Source: Bidens hawaiensis (taxonomy: Eukaryota; Streptophyta; Magnoliopsida; Asterales; Asteraceae). Taken from it: a stretch of DNA of 64,000 nt. Where the stretch lies: the NCBI GenBank assembly GCA_021521415.1, contig JAIQDT010000299.1, positions 1,426,001 through 1,490,000 of the forward strand, in the 5' to 3' direction. This document shows, piece after piece, positions 35,530 through 46,748 of this stretch (positions are counted from its first letter, which is position 1; each line of letters opens with the position of its first letter). A model generated the notes under the pieces. That model made no database searches. It saw only the letters and a list, made by a program, of their open reading frames with translations, and was not told the DNA's origin. The position numbers were made by a program, and so were the translations under genes.

Positions 35530-36040
35530 TCACAAAGATCAGGAGGAGGTCAAAACAACCACATAAAGTGAAACAAGCAGCATTGGTAGATGGGGAATAC
35601 GAATCTGACAAGGAAGATGAGGACGAAGAAGAAACGACCTCAAATGGTATGGTCTATACAAGTTAGGATCACACTACATGTATATATTATCAATATTTCA
35701 TGAATTTGTAGTGTTGATGTACAACATTTATGTGTGGTTCTAATGCATTACAGATGTGCAGTACTGATATGGCATATATATATGCAGTGTTGACGCATAC
35801 ATATATGTAGTTCGGATGACATATATGCAGCAACTATATGCAGTGTTCATATATTATGCATATACAGTGGTTATCTATTATATGTATATCCAGCGATGTA
35901 TTACATATATGCAGTATGCTGCATTAATATAGTACTAACTTATATTACATATATGCACTAGTATCTATTACTTGTAAATATTAATTGTTGTCTTTAATTT
36001 ATAAGCAGGTGATGAAGATCATAAAGAAATGAAGATGTAA
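35530..36040 (+). other. Possible two-exon remnant inside the inverted-repeat element
   Basis: Exon candidate 35530-35646 is preceded by CTACAG and followed by GTATGG. It encodes a lysine/arginine-rich then acidic peptide (KIRRRSKQPHKVKQAAL, then DKEDEDEEET). The second candidate, 36009-36040, follows ATAAGCAG and, in the correct phase, continues GDEDHKEMKM and a stop. No first exon or similarity was identified. This may be a captured gene piece or the end of the element's own gene. Confidence 0.3.
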
Positions 36041-36218
36041 ACAAACAAAAAAAAAAACAGATGATGTGATGGAAAAGAAACCGAAGTCAAAATAACTGAT
36101 GGTGGAAAAAAGAGTACATGGTTTAGAACACTGAGGGATTAGGAAAAAATAGCATCTTTTTAGAAGTTTATGTATACTAATCACTTGGAATTTTTTTGTA
36201 ACTGTTTATATGGGCGTG

Positions 36219-37896
36219 TGATGTGTGTCTAATAACCCAATAAAAATGACCCTCACAACTAAGCTTTAAATATAAAACGAAAATCCTAAAACCAAACACA
36301 ACCGGCAAGTGTACCGATCGCAAGTAGTATAGATCTAGAAAGTCCGAGTATCGAACACGTGGACACGTAAGACGCTAACGATTACTAACCCTAGACGAGA
36401 CCTACCTTAGAATAATAATTAATTTATTTTTGAATTCTTTTAACTTAACTGAACTAACAGGATTAACTAATAAAACTTACCAAAAATAGAAAACTTAACG
36501 GAAAACTAACTGAGTTGACTTCGGGTGGAGAAAAACGTCTACCTAGGTTTGAATCAAATTGTAGGCCTAACAAGCTAATTGATTGAATGATATATAGACA
36601 CCGGTTCCTAAAGATGACACGACTAAGGATCGCTTGGGCTCACTAGATCACCTCTCGGTCTCACTCAACAAGCCTAAACTACTCAAAATCGCCTAAAACG
36701 ACCAAACCGGGAAACAATTGCTAACGTGTTCTAATGAAGGATCACCTCTCGGTCTCACCAACACTCGACCCAAATGGAAATGAATACTACACAACCAAGG
36801 ATAGATGAACAATTCAACTTAAACCAAAATAGATCAACTAGTCACTCAAAACACCTAAACCTGACTAGAAACAAACTCGCTCTCGCGCAATCCTTATTCT
36901 AGCATGCAAAGGCAATGAGACAACCCTAACTTCCTATCACCTCTCGGTCTCAAAGAAGGTGTTTAACCGCTGTACTTAATCCAAATAATCACGCAACAAA
37001 ACCCTACAGTTGTAGCTACCGCAAACAAACCCTAAACACAAAGTCTAGAATCAAACAATGCACCGATCAATCAATACAAAACTAATCAATCAACACACGG
37101 GGTTTATGCAATGAATCACTAAAATTTCCAGCCCTTAAACACAACCTATTTTATGTCTAAATCAAACTTTACAATAGCAATTCAAGTCTATCAATCAAAC
37201 AATCCATAAAACCTATCAAACACTAACAAGAATCATCATTCCTAGGTAGAACTAACAAGTTTAGCCGAGAATCATTTTTGGACAGCAGCAAACAATTAAT
37301 AAACACATCATTAATCCCATACCAAACATCTTAACAATCATCCAATGATCAACAATAATCAATAACAATTCAATCTCTTTGCAAAACAAATCAACAATTA
37401 AACAAAAAAATCAAAGTGTATGAACAATGAAAAAGATGTAAAGATATGGATGTTTCCGGGGCTGTTCTTGCTGTAAAAAACGATGGGGATTCAATCCCGA
37501 GGCTTGGTTCTTGTGTCTTCTTCCTTCCCTAGCCGCCACAACCTTCAAAACCTAAGCCGAAAAAACTTTTTCCTCTTCCCCTTTCCTGCTGCCTGCTGCG
37601 ATCGCTGCCACTGTTCCAACAGCTCGGGTTTTTTAATTTTTTTATATTATAATATTATAATAGTATTTGGGCCTCCATGATGCATACGGGTCGGGCCTTG
37701 ATCTTTGTCTTGAACTTGTATGCGTAAAAGGCTCGTAGAATGCTCGAAAAGCTCGGTTTTTCTTCTTTCTTTCACCCAAAACCTACAAGGTTATTAAATG
37801 TACGTAAAACCTATCTAAAACGAGGTAAAACATATAAAATATAATATAATACGTATATAAAACGTGCGGAAAATACGTGTGTTTTACAACACATCA
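36219..37896 (-). mobile_element. Solo Gypsy-type LTR (1678 bp) with TSD GCGTG
   Basis: GCGTG at 36214-36218 and 37897-37901 flank a sequence starting TGATGTGTGTC and ending CAACACATCA, so the ends are inverted TGATGTG/CACATCA. Near its start is GGCAAGTGTACCGATCGCAAGTAG, in two parts a motif I associate with U5 regions of plant Gypsy LTRs; the LTR at 62186-63411 has a comparable motif and termini. The minus orientation is inferred from that likeness. The word CACCTCTCGGTCTCAC occurs three times inside. The frame at 37483-37680 is not a gene. Confidence 0.85.
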
Positions 37897-39091
37897 GCGT
37901 GTTTAAAATACATGGCATTTGGATGGAATTATTTTTTGAGTTTGTGTGTTGGGTTGTTAGAAGCGGGCGTGTTATGAAGACATGAATATGAATATTAAAA
38001 TAATTTTATGTGTTGGTGTTAATTGTTGTATGATACATGATGTTGAATATATCATAAACTATTTTAAAGTAGATACGTGGTATAAATATTCAACATTTAG
38101 AACTGTGTAAAATGTGAATTATGTGGTGCATTTATGAAGTACATGTAAACTAAGTATTGTGAATGAAGTACAAAGGTACAATGTTTAAAATTCACAAAAC
38201 ATCAATAAACATACATAATACAATTAATTTAGCCATGTAATACACATGTGTTGTACAAACGTATAAGGTTAAACGGAGGATATGAGTTGACTTTGAAGCG
38301 TCCCTGGCTGTCTACACCTATAGCCGATATGCGTGAAACCCTTGCACAAACATGAATTGAATTATCACGCACATCAAGGTTGACCTACAGATGACATATT
38401 ACACATTAAAACATACGTGCGTTACTGATTTATTGCATATATGCACCATTGATGTATTACAAGTATACACGGTCATGGTTTACTACATATATACATTACT
38501 GTTACACTGCATACAGGTAACATGAGTGTATGACTAATTCATTGCATATATGCATTATTGATGCACGACACATATATACAGTATGGTGTATTGCATATAT
38601 GCAACAATACTGATGTAATGCGTATGTGCAATATTAGTATTGCAGGAACCCTAATCACAATTGGTTCATAATTCTCCAAATTGAGTCATCAAAACTTCAC
38701 GTTGATTAACGAAATTGATACACCATACTCTGAATCATTAACCAGTATAAATCAACCTTCAATTTTATTAATATAACTAAAATTTTGACGATTTCAGTCC
38801 AAGTTTGACCAGCGATGAACTCAAGTTCTTAGATTTGAAAATTGAATGGCTAAAACATGAAATTGAGCATTGATTCTGTTCCATATCATCTCGAAATCAA
38901 CAGTATATTGTCAATCACTCATCAATTCAAACAAATATCTTACCTGGATCATCAATTTGTGATGACATATTGTGAAGACGAGCATAGGGGGAAGACGACC
39001 GTATCCTTTTTGGATTGCATTTTTACAAAAATAGCCCTCTACTTTGGAGTTCTCTAGTTCTCTCTTGATCCTCTCCCTATATATATATATA

Positions 39092-39779
39092 GGGAGAGGA
39101 TCAAAAGAAAACTCATTTTTAGGGAGAAAACTTAAAAACTCCTAAAGAATTATTTTTAATTAAATATAAAAAAATATTTTCAAATTTCCGTTTTTGCCAT
39201 TATTCTTATATTTTTGTCCCCTTCACTCGAAAAAAATAAAAAAATAAAAAAAAACCGCTGTAATGCACATACGTATTACTGTGCGAAACCGTTGTATTAC
39301 ACATGTGTATTACTATGTATTTTTAAGTTCAATAGTGTTTAGTTGTATATATTCAATATTTGTGTATTGTATATGTGTAATAGTGTTGTATTATATGAAA
39401 AAAAAATAATAAAATAAAAGTCGATGTAGTACACATGTGCGTTAATGTTATATTACATATACGTACTAATGTGTAATCGATGTGCGTATTAGTCTTATAT
39501 TGCATATATACAATAGTGTATATCAAATATGTGCAATAGTGTTGTATACTATGCAATACAAACACTTTTGCATACATGCAATGCACACCATTACACATGT
39601 GCACTACACCGACGAGGTTACCGACAAGGTTTATTTTTTTTTGTTTTTGGAACCAATAACAAAATATAAGAATAATGGAAAAAACAAAAACTTCAAAAAA
39701 AAAGTTAAAAATAATTTTTAGGTGTTTTTAAGAGTTTTTAAGTTTCTCTTTAAGATGAGTTTTTACTGGATCTCACCCC
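39092..39779. mobile_element. Inverted-repeat DNA element in (TA)n, small member (688 bp)
   Basis: The left end GGGAGAGGATCAAAAGAAAA and the inverted right end GGGGTGAGATCCAGTAAAAA match, and both continue with ACTCAT and AAACTTAAAAACTC, giving arms of about 50 bp. (TA)n lies on both sides. The terminal sequence is shared with the larger element 34363-39077, only 14 bp away. The interior again holds TGCACATACG/CATATATGCA-type words. No coding capacity. Confidence 0.7.
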
Positions 39780-40330
39780 TATATATATATATGCATGCTT
39801 GTGGCTTGATGTTTATAAGTGAAACGCTGGCATGATCTATATGCTTCTGTCTGTGCCTATGCGTGTATGTGTAGAGCTATGTGTGTATATGTATTTGTCC
39901 AGGGGCATAAGTGTTATTTCATATGTATGTATGTATGTATGTATGCATGTATGTATGTATGTATGTATGTATATATGTATGTATGTTTGATTGTTATGTG
40001 TAGGGGAATAACTATATGACTTTGTAAAGCAATGTGTCTGTTATGTATGTATATATGTATGTATGTATGTTTTTATGTAGGTACGTACTTACGTACGTAT
40101 GTATGTATGCATGCATGCATGTATGCATATATATGTATGCTTGTGTATGAAGGTGTATATATATTTATGTATATTTGTGTATAACTGTGTATGTGCATAT
40201 ATGCATGTATCTATGTATGACTATGTGTCTGTGTATATATGTATATGTATGTATGCATCTGTTTATGTATGTATGATTGTATCTATTTATGTGTATACAT
40301 GTATGATCGTGTATGTATAAATTGCATATA
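39780..40330. repeat. (TATG)n-type microsatellite tract
   Basis: Long interrupted runs of TATG/GTAT with TGCA variants, especially 39918-39985 and 40043-40135. Frames here translate to Y/V/C/M repeats and are artefacts. Confidence 0.85.
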
Positions 40331-41336
40331 TTAAACGTATGACACAACGAGGGTTCATATTGCACATATTAAACGACCATATTATGGAGGCAAATTATTA
40401 GGGTATTAGTGTCTTTTCACAGGAAAATTAACTTTAGGTTCACAGCAGGGTCTCATTGCAAAAAATGCAGAACCACGGGGGCGATATCTGCAAAAAGACA
40501 CCACATGGTTGATTCTTGCAAAACGGTGTTGACCACAGAGTTGATTTATGCAATCAAATAAAATCATAAATTAGCTTTGTTGTAACAACAATTTCACCTT
40601 AGTTACCTTTTTTAAGCGAGCACTAACAACGGTATGCATTCAATAGTCGATGGTAAAACATCTTCACCTAAAGTTAAGTTGAAAATTCCCACAAGATATT
40701 CTTATGTAACATCCAACTTTTTGTTAAATAATAAATGACGGAAAGTTTTGTTATTTAACTGTGTGTCGTTAAGTTAGTTGTGTGTTAGTGTTTGGATAAT
40801 ATTTGGATTTGGAATTGTGAGTGGGTTGTGGGGCCCATGGCCCCCTATATAAGCCTAACCTCTCCATTCTTTTCACTATTTTGTCACACACACACACTCA
40901 AGAAACACACACCCACTCTCTCTCAAGACCCGAATCCATTCTGGGATTAAATTAAGGAAGAGTTTGGTGATTCAAGTGTCTTCAACTGACAAGAATCACG
41001 TCCAGATCCTCGAGTTTTCAAGGTCTGAACTTGAACCCGCAAGCAAAAGGTGGGTTTTAGTTTAAAATGGTTAAGTTTTATGGTTAGAATCGGCATGCAA
41101 ACAGATATAATGATCGAACGGGTTGTGAAATGTAAGAAAAATATAAACTTGGTAAGTTATAACCTCTCGGGTGCACTTTGTGATAAAAAGGTGGTGTTTG
41201 GACTTTGAGAGATGGGTTCAGGATCAGGTGCATGGGATCAGAATGTGTCAAAAGTTGGGAAAGAGTAAAAATCAGGTCCTAAGGAAGAGCCACGACGTAA
41301 AATGGCTTTAAAATGGAAAAAGCGAAGAAAGGAAGG

Positions 41337-41480
41337 CATTTCGCTTCGCTCAATCATGAGAAGCGAAACAAGCATTTCACTTCGCTCAGCCATGAGAAGC
41401 GAAACAGTCATTTCGCTTCGCTCAGCCATGAGAAGCGAAACAGTCATTTCGCTTTGCTCAGTCATGCGAAGCGTAACAGT
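41337..41480 (+). repeat. Four 36-bp tandem repeats
   Basis: Units at 41337, 41373, 41409 and 41445, each CATTTCGCTTCGCTCA then CATGAGAAGCGAAAC-like, so every unit can fold into a GCTTCGCTCA/TGAGAAGC hairpin. As 36 is a multiple of three, the repeats create open frames on both strands; these are not genes. Confidence 0.9.
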
Positions 41481-41929
41481 TTCACGCGAAGCGAAATTCC
41501 ATGCATACGAAGCGAAATTCTTCTATGCGAAATTTTATAAAATTCACTTTCTGATGCATTTTTGTTAAAGGACTGTTAATGAAAATAAAATTTTTCCGAG
41601 CCAGGGGCGCTGCCCCTTGGACCCTACTAGGGGCTGCCGCCCCTAGACCTCGCTACCAGGGGCGCTGCCTCCGGACCCCCGTTAGTTGAAGGTGTCATTA
41701 ACTTAGATATAAGTAGTAGTAGTAATGGATATTTGACACTCGTAATGCGTTATACAGTTAGCCATGCACAGCTAAAGATGGGCATAACTATTTAATGCCG
41801 AGAGAAACCGACTTCAGGTGAGTTTTTAGCCCCTTTATCCGTTCTGTTTTTGGGGCTGTGTGCATACTCCTTTGTGATAGTTGTTAATACACTTAACTTA
41901 AATGGTAAGTGTATGATATGTGTATGTTA

Positions 41930-42100
41930 TATGTACGACTAAGTATTGAATGTCATTATGGAATGTTTATACGAATGAATATGTCATATGTATGACTAAG
42001 TATTGAATGTTATTATGGAATGTTTATACGAATTAATATGTAATATGTATGACTAAGTATTGAATGTTATTATGGAATGTTTATACGAATGAATATGCAT
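41930..42100 (+). repeat. Three 57-bp tandem repeats
   Basis: Units begin TATGTACGACTAAGTATTGA or a close variant and include ATGGAATGTTTATACGAAT; nearly identical. Confidence 0.85.
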
Positions 42101-42190
42101 ATATACATATATCCATGACCAGAAGATATGTAAAGTATGCATGAATGAAAATGAATGTATGAACGAGTGACGTGACATGTATGGTTATTG

Positions 42191-42348
42191 GAGACAAAGG
42201 GACCAGACCCTAAAAATATCTGAGACAGAAGGGACCAGACCCTGATAATATCTGAGACAGAAGGGACCAGGCCCTGATAATATCTGAGACAGAAGGGACC
42301 AGACCCTAATAATATTTGAGACAGAAGGGACCAGACCTAATAATATCT
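42191..42348 (+). repeat. Five 31-32-bp tandem repeats
   Basis: Units of GAGACAGAAGGGACCAGACC followed by CTGATAATATCT or variants. Part of the solo LTR. Confidence 0.9.
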
Positions 42349-42820
42349 GTGATGGTAGAGATATAATAGCCTATGGTAAATTACAAGGCTTTATGAAAGA
42401 AAGTAGGTAAGCGTGTGTGCATGTATATAAAGTTTGTATGAAAGAAGTAAGAGTAAATAAGGTATGAATACGTATCTTCGGATGCGTATGAGTAAGGATA
42501 TGAATGTATTGTATGTTAAATGATTAACTAGAACTCACTCAGTGTAGCTGACTTTTAGTATGCACGCAGGCAAATTGATTGAGGCAGCTGGCTTGAGGAG
42601 GGACACATGACATGGACGGAAGAGATTGGCATCTACGTAGAAGTGTCAAGATTGTTTTAATTAATCACAATTTGTATGTTAAGACAAGAATGAATGTTTT
42701 GCAATGTGATGTATGAAGTTTTAAATTATTCCGTGAAAGTTTTAATTAACTCTGATTTTAGGACTGTGTTTATGAGTAAATCCAACACCAAAGTAGGGTT
42801 ACCGGGAACGGGGCCTTACA

Positions 42821-43640
42821 TCTTGCTTATAATAGTTTAACAATAGTGTTGAGAATATAATGCATTTTTCGTAGCGCTATGTTCATTCTATCACTTTAAC
42901 ACTCTTGTCACTAGCAGTTTCTATCCCAAAGGTTTCACGTACTAGTCTATGTATATACTTTAGTGAGAGGTAAAACGAAGTAGCTATAAAACTCCTACTC
43001 CCACTAGCATCAAACAAAACTGTAGCACAAACATTATTAAAAAGAAACATATCTAATACAACGTCAAGTTTTTCCCTTGCTTCCTTCTAAGTGAGTCCGT
43101 ATGCTCTTGTCTTAGCCCTATATTTCTCTCCTTCTCCAACTTTTACATTACTCAAATTTCTAGCCTTCAGTTTCCCACAATTCCTGGCCATGTGGCCAGC
43201 CACACCACTGTTAAAACATTTGTTATTCTTTGGTCAATCGTGAGAAATGTCACACCCCAACCAATGCAAGCTTTATTAATAATAAGGAATCCGAATTACA
43301 ATACGGGTTTGGTAAATGAACACGAAAAAAGATGAATATCACAGTAAATATTTCCAGTCACACCATATTTGAAGCAAATATTCGACCTGGCCCTACACTC
43401 TCCGAAGTGTTTCCTTCCAGACTTACAAAAATCAAAATCAACAATTTTAGCTTTCTTTGCGTCGGGTCCTGAGTTGTCCCACCCAGATTGCTTATGGGCA
43501 CTAAACCGTTCTACTTTGGCTCATTAAAAATCTGGTCCTCATCGTCAGCATCAACCCAAACTATTCAACTCAGTTCTACCACGGACTTAAACATATTAGG
43601 TGAACTTGCCTTCACGAATGTACAGACGTTTTGAGGTAAA
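42821..43640 (-). pseudogene. Gypsy gag C-terminus and aspartic protease relic, interrupted
   Basis: Read on the minus strand from 43560 downward: KRFSAHKQSGWDNSGPDAKK, then CKSGRKHFGECR and ICFKYG (first knuckle), then, after an intervening about 100-bp fragment resembling an LTR end (43248-43350, starting TGTCACACCCC), CFNSGVAGHMARNC (second knuckle, one cysteine lost), then KLDVVLDMFLFNN and the protease motif VLFDASGSRSF. Stops are present. Further sequence of the same type (for example FTIDY in another frame) continues at 40699-40620, across the solo LTR. Zinc knuckles package RNA and the protease matures gag-pol in intact elements. Confidence 0.75.
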
Positions 43641-43646
43641 TCCTTG

Positions 43647-43917
43647 CAGGGCTGGCCCACAAAAACAAGTTAGGGCTTTAGGCCCACACTTAATTAAGGC
43701 CTCCAAATCCAAAAATATTATATGTAGATATACTATAATGATTAAAGTAAATTCAAAATAATGTATTAGTGTGGTGGTAGGCTTAGTGGTTATTAAAGTA
43801 TATATGTCATGAGTTCAAAACTTGTGATAAGCAATTTTCTTTTTTTTAACAATCGTCATGAAAAAGCCACAAAATTTTATTTCGATTTAGGCATTCAAAT
43901 TCGTTGAGTCGGCCCTG
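43647..43917. mobile_element. Short non-autonomous hAT element (MITE, 271 bp)
   Basis: Ends CAGGGCTGGCCC and, inverted, CAGGGCCGACTC, the CAGGG start typical of hAT elements. Flanking octamers AATCCTTG (43639-43646) and AACCCTTG (43918-43925) match at seven of eight positions. No coding sequence. It sits in the gag relic. Confidence 0.75.
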
Positions 43918-43925
43918 AACCCTTG

Positions 43926-44809
43926 AATTGTATTGATCTCCAAGTACAATTTTATAATAACACATTTAGCCATTAGTTGAAACCATTTTTATATAATGCA
44001 GTTATTAAGGCGTTAACAAGTGCTAGACAAACATAACATTTTACCCGTGTATGATGGAAGTATTTGTCTAACACGTAAGAATACAAAGATGATGCCAGTT
44101 GTTGCTTGTGATTTCAAATCCACATACGTCATTAAAGTTGAACCATAAGCCTATTAGTGAAGCAACTTCTATTAAGCAACAATTGACACATTAACTCATT
44201 TTTGTATTCATCACAATCTCAACAATAAAAAATTTTAAAAAAACCCACAAATGCATAACTATCTAATTTTGTATTTGCTTACATGAGTTATTAACTAGTG
44301 ATACTCATTGTCTAATAATTTAATGCCTTAGATAACAAATAAATTAAAAACGGATAAAACTCTTTCGCGTATATATGTGCTTAGTTTTGTAAGCTAACCT
44401 CCATTGAATGAACGCCTGTTGATGATACATGAGTACAAAGTTGATGGGCAACGTATCACATATACAGTCACACCTTCTTATTACGTGTAGGTGTATTGAC
44501 GTGGTTAATTTCTAACATATATAACTCTACAGATGTAAAATATAGTACACACAAACAAAACATATCCGAATTTAAGTGAAGGAATCTAACACGTAACAAT
44601 TGTTTTCTTTTGAACTATATATACATATATTTTGTTTTTTAAATTAAAGCCAAAGTTAAAGCTTTGATGTAGTCTTTAGAGAGAATTAAAGAGAGATGTA
44701 GAAGGTTGAGTTCTCCAATCATGCGTATATTCATTCATCTGGCAGTGCCATGTGCAGCTAGCAACTAGGTCCACTTCTCATTATTTCATCTCTTCAGTTC
44801 TCCTAAACT
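43926..44809. other. AT-rich stretch upstream of the START gene; no gene seen
   Basis: No frame with domains. It may hold the distal promoter of the gene at 45014. A few bases after 43926 may still belong to the gag relic. Confidence 0.4.
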
Positions 44810-44833
44810 AATAATAATAATAATAATAATAAC

Positions 44834-44878
<45 letters not shown>
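44810..44878. repeat. (AAT)n trinucleotide microsatellite
   Basis: About 22 repeats of AAT/TAA with one AAC interruption, roughly 50 bp upstream of the TATA box of the START gene. Confidence 0.9.
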
Positions 44879-44927
44879 CCAACTCTGTACTTCCATTGTC
44901 CCTCCCACCACTCTCTCTTGCATATGT

Positions 44928-44936
44928 TTATATATA
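44928..44936 (+). promoter_or_regulatory. TATA box of the START-domain gene
   Basis: TTATATATA about 80 bp before the ATG at 45014, followed by a pyrimidine-rich stretch (CATCTATCTCAATTCTCACATCC), the usual layout of a plant core promoter. The transcript start is probably near 44960. Confidence 0.6.
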
Positions 44937-45013
44937 ATTGCATCACCCATCTATCTCAATTCTCACATCCTATAAGATTTTTACACAACAACTTGACATA
45001 AAAAACTCCAAAG

Positions 45014-46748
45014 ATGATGAACAATAGCAGTCCTGCACCTTACACCACCAGATCATGGTACCTTTTTGGATAACCACTCAATCTCCCGTACTGTTTCATT
45101 GATTCATTATGATAATTATATGATGTATCATGCATAGTTAGTTACTTAATTTAAATGGTTTTTAGTAATATTCTTGTTTTGGTCTTGAAATCCTAAGGTC
45201 CGTCAGCGATGATTCACTGAGGAGGTACGTGTTCTTTGCGAGCGAAAGCTGCATTCAGGAGCTGTTATCTGCTTCAGATTCCAACAGGGATAACTGGAAT
45301 GATAATGATCGGTGGAAAGTGTTAGCTTTTGAAGATGGTGTTGAGATATCAAAACGCCGGTCTGGACCCGGGTCGTTCCATGCTTTTCGCAGCCGTTGGC
45401 TACTTAAATCCGTCTCACCCGAACAATTCATCACCGTTGCTAATGCCATCGATGCTGCCAAGGTACCGTTACACTTCTACACACAGGAAAATCACCAAAG
45501 TGATCATATTGACCGGTAAGTTTGATAAAATAGTTTTAACTATTTTTTTTTTCATAAAGTTATCATTCTACTTTTTCTCTTTTAGTTAAGAAACCTTTTT
45601 AACCACCGATTGTTTGAACAGCAATGGGACTCGGATTTGGTAGAAGCAAGGTACATCAAAGATCTTGATGAGAATCTCAGCATCATAAGATTAAGATTTG
45701 GAGAGCATGCAAAGCCGCTTTTTCGTAACCGCGAGTTGATTGTGTACGAGAGACGAGAAACCATGGATGATGGAACTCTGGTAAATGATCAATCACTGGA
45801 TTGCATTTGATTATTTTACTTCTTTTAATATGATCTCAAAGTGGAGGTGATAATCATACTGTAGGTGGTAGCAATAGCTTCATTGCCAAAAGAAATAGCA
45901 GCAGGATTACACCCAAAGCAGAATAACTCAATAAGAGGGTTGCTACTGCAATCTGGGTGGGTTGTAGAAAAGCTTGATGATGATTCATGTATGGTCACTT
46001 ATGTTGTACAGGTATATCATACGGCCACCTGCTATACTTTGACCATTTCTTGTGGTTTAACTAAGAACCGTATAAACTCCGTTATCACATACGCAATGAG
46101 CTCCCTTTAACTATCATGTTGTAATTTAATTCTAAAAACTAAATATAAAAAAAAAGTATGACAGGTTGATTTGAGATAGACCCCATCTCGCTGGCATGCT
46201 CGTATTGGTTTAACGCCCTAATGGAGACGATGTGGCTTTTGTGCCAGTGGGTTAACCGGGTTTATGCATTTATGTAACCCTTCCATGACTGAGATCGCTT
46301 AACCTCTGGCCAAAAGCAGTTTATAAATCCAGACCGTTTTCGTAAAACAAAATATCTTTTACTTGTGATCTTCTTAATTACCCTAGGGAGTATGCATTAC
46401 ACACATTTTATTCTCTATGATTATAGAACATAAACTCAAATCATTCTATATGTTAGAAATTTGAAACATTTAGAGCCGAGTGAGTTATGCTATGATAGGA
46501 AATTATCAAATGTGAATCGAACATAGATCTTAAAATCGAGGACCCTTTAAATGCGAAGGTCTTATGCTTCACTTTTTGTTCATTAATCTTACAAAATCTA
46601 AATATGTGCTTATTTACAGTTGGATCCAGCAGGATGGTTACCAAAGTTCTTTGTGAATCGATTCAATACAAAACTGGTAATGATCATTGAAAACCTTTGG
46701 AAACAAGCCCAAGCTCATCCATCACTCGTCAATCACGAGATAGGCTAA
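45014..46748 (+). CDS. START-domain (StAR-related lipid transfer) protein, five exons
   Basis: Exons 45014-45057, 45198-45462, 45622-45780, 45865-46011 and 46620-46748 join in phase with GT-AG borders at every intron, giving 247 codons and a stop. The protein begins MMNNSSPAPYTTRSW, then RRYVFFASESCIQELLSASD. The START fold follows: WKVLAFEDGVEISKRR, FRSRWLLKSVSPEQF, the strongly conserved AKQWDSDLVEARYIKDLDEN, ELIVYERRETMDDGTL, SLPKEIAAGLHPKQN, SGWVVEKLDDDSCMVTYVVQ, and the C-terminal helix region LDPAGWLPKFFVNRF...LVMIIENLWKQA. START domains bind a lipid in a deep pocket; the ligand here is unknown. I see no transmembrane segment, so it is probably soluble or peripheral. Length fits a protein that is little more than one START domain. 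It resembles the Arabidopsis polyketide cyclase/lipid transport superfamily, perhaps AT3G13062 or AT1G55960 (from memory). It is intact and the only convincing host gene here. A second in-frame ATG directly follows the first. Confidence 0.92.

Larger units (their letters stand above)
34363..39077. mobile_element. Inverted-repeat DNA element in (TA)n, larger member
   Basis: The left end GGGGATGGGTTCAAGAGAGA and the right end read inverted, GGGAGAGGATCAAGAGAGAA, match, and both continue with ACTAGAGAACTCC. Both ends abut (TA)n. The interior (about 3 kb after removing the solo LTR at 36219-37896) is rich in GCATATATGC-type palindromes on both sides of the LTR insertion and has possible small exons near 35530-36040. 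The superfamily is unknown; the TA-rich flanks would hide a TA duplication. Confidence 0.6.
40705..42820 (+). mobile_element. Solo LTR (2116 bp) of a Gypsy-type element
   Basis: Starts TGTAACATCCAAC, ends ACGGGGCCTTACA. Flanks TCTTA (40700-40704) and TCTTG (42821-42825) match at four of five bases. A TATA box CTATATAA at 40845-40852 is followed by a CT-rich leader, placing the promoter on the plus strand. It contains three tandem-repeat arrays, listed separately, and a GC-rich GGGGCGCTGCCCC-like stretch near 41605-41680. A relic of a minus-strand gag-protease gene is found on both sides, so the LTR broke that gene. Confidence 0.8.

Noticed and set aside
37483..37680. 65-codon frame in a solo LTR
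   Set aside because: Low complexity end, no similarity recognised, inside an LTR.
39482..40365. Tyr/Val/Cys/Met repeat frames
   Set aside because: Translated TATG microsatellite.
41238..41568. Repetitive open frames on both strands
   Set aside because: A 36-bp tandem repeat (multiple of three) keeps all frames open; the peptides simply repeat.
45255..45764. Antisense frames over the START gene
   Set aside because: Shadows; the plus-strand exons splice in phase into a recognised domain.
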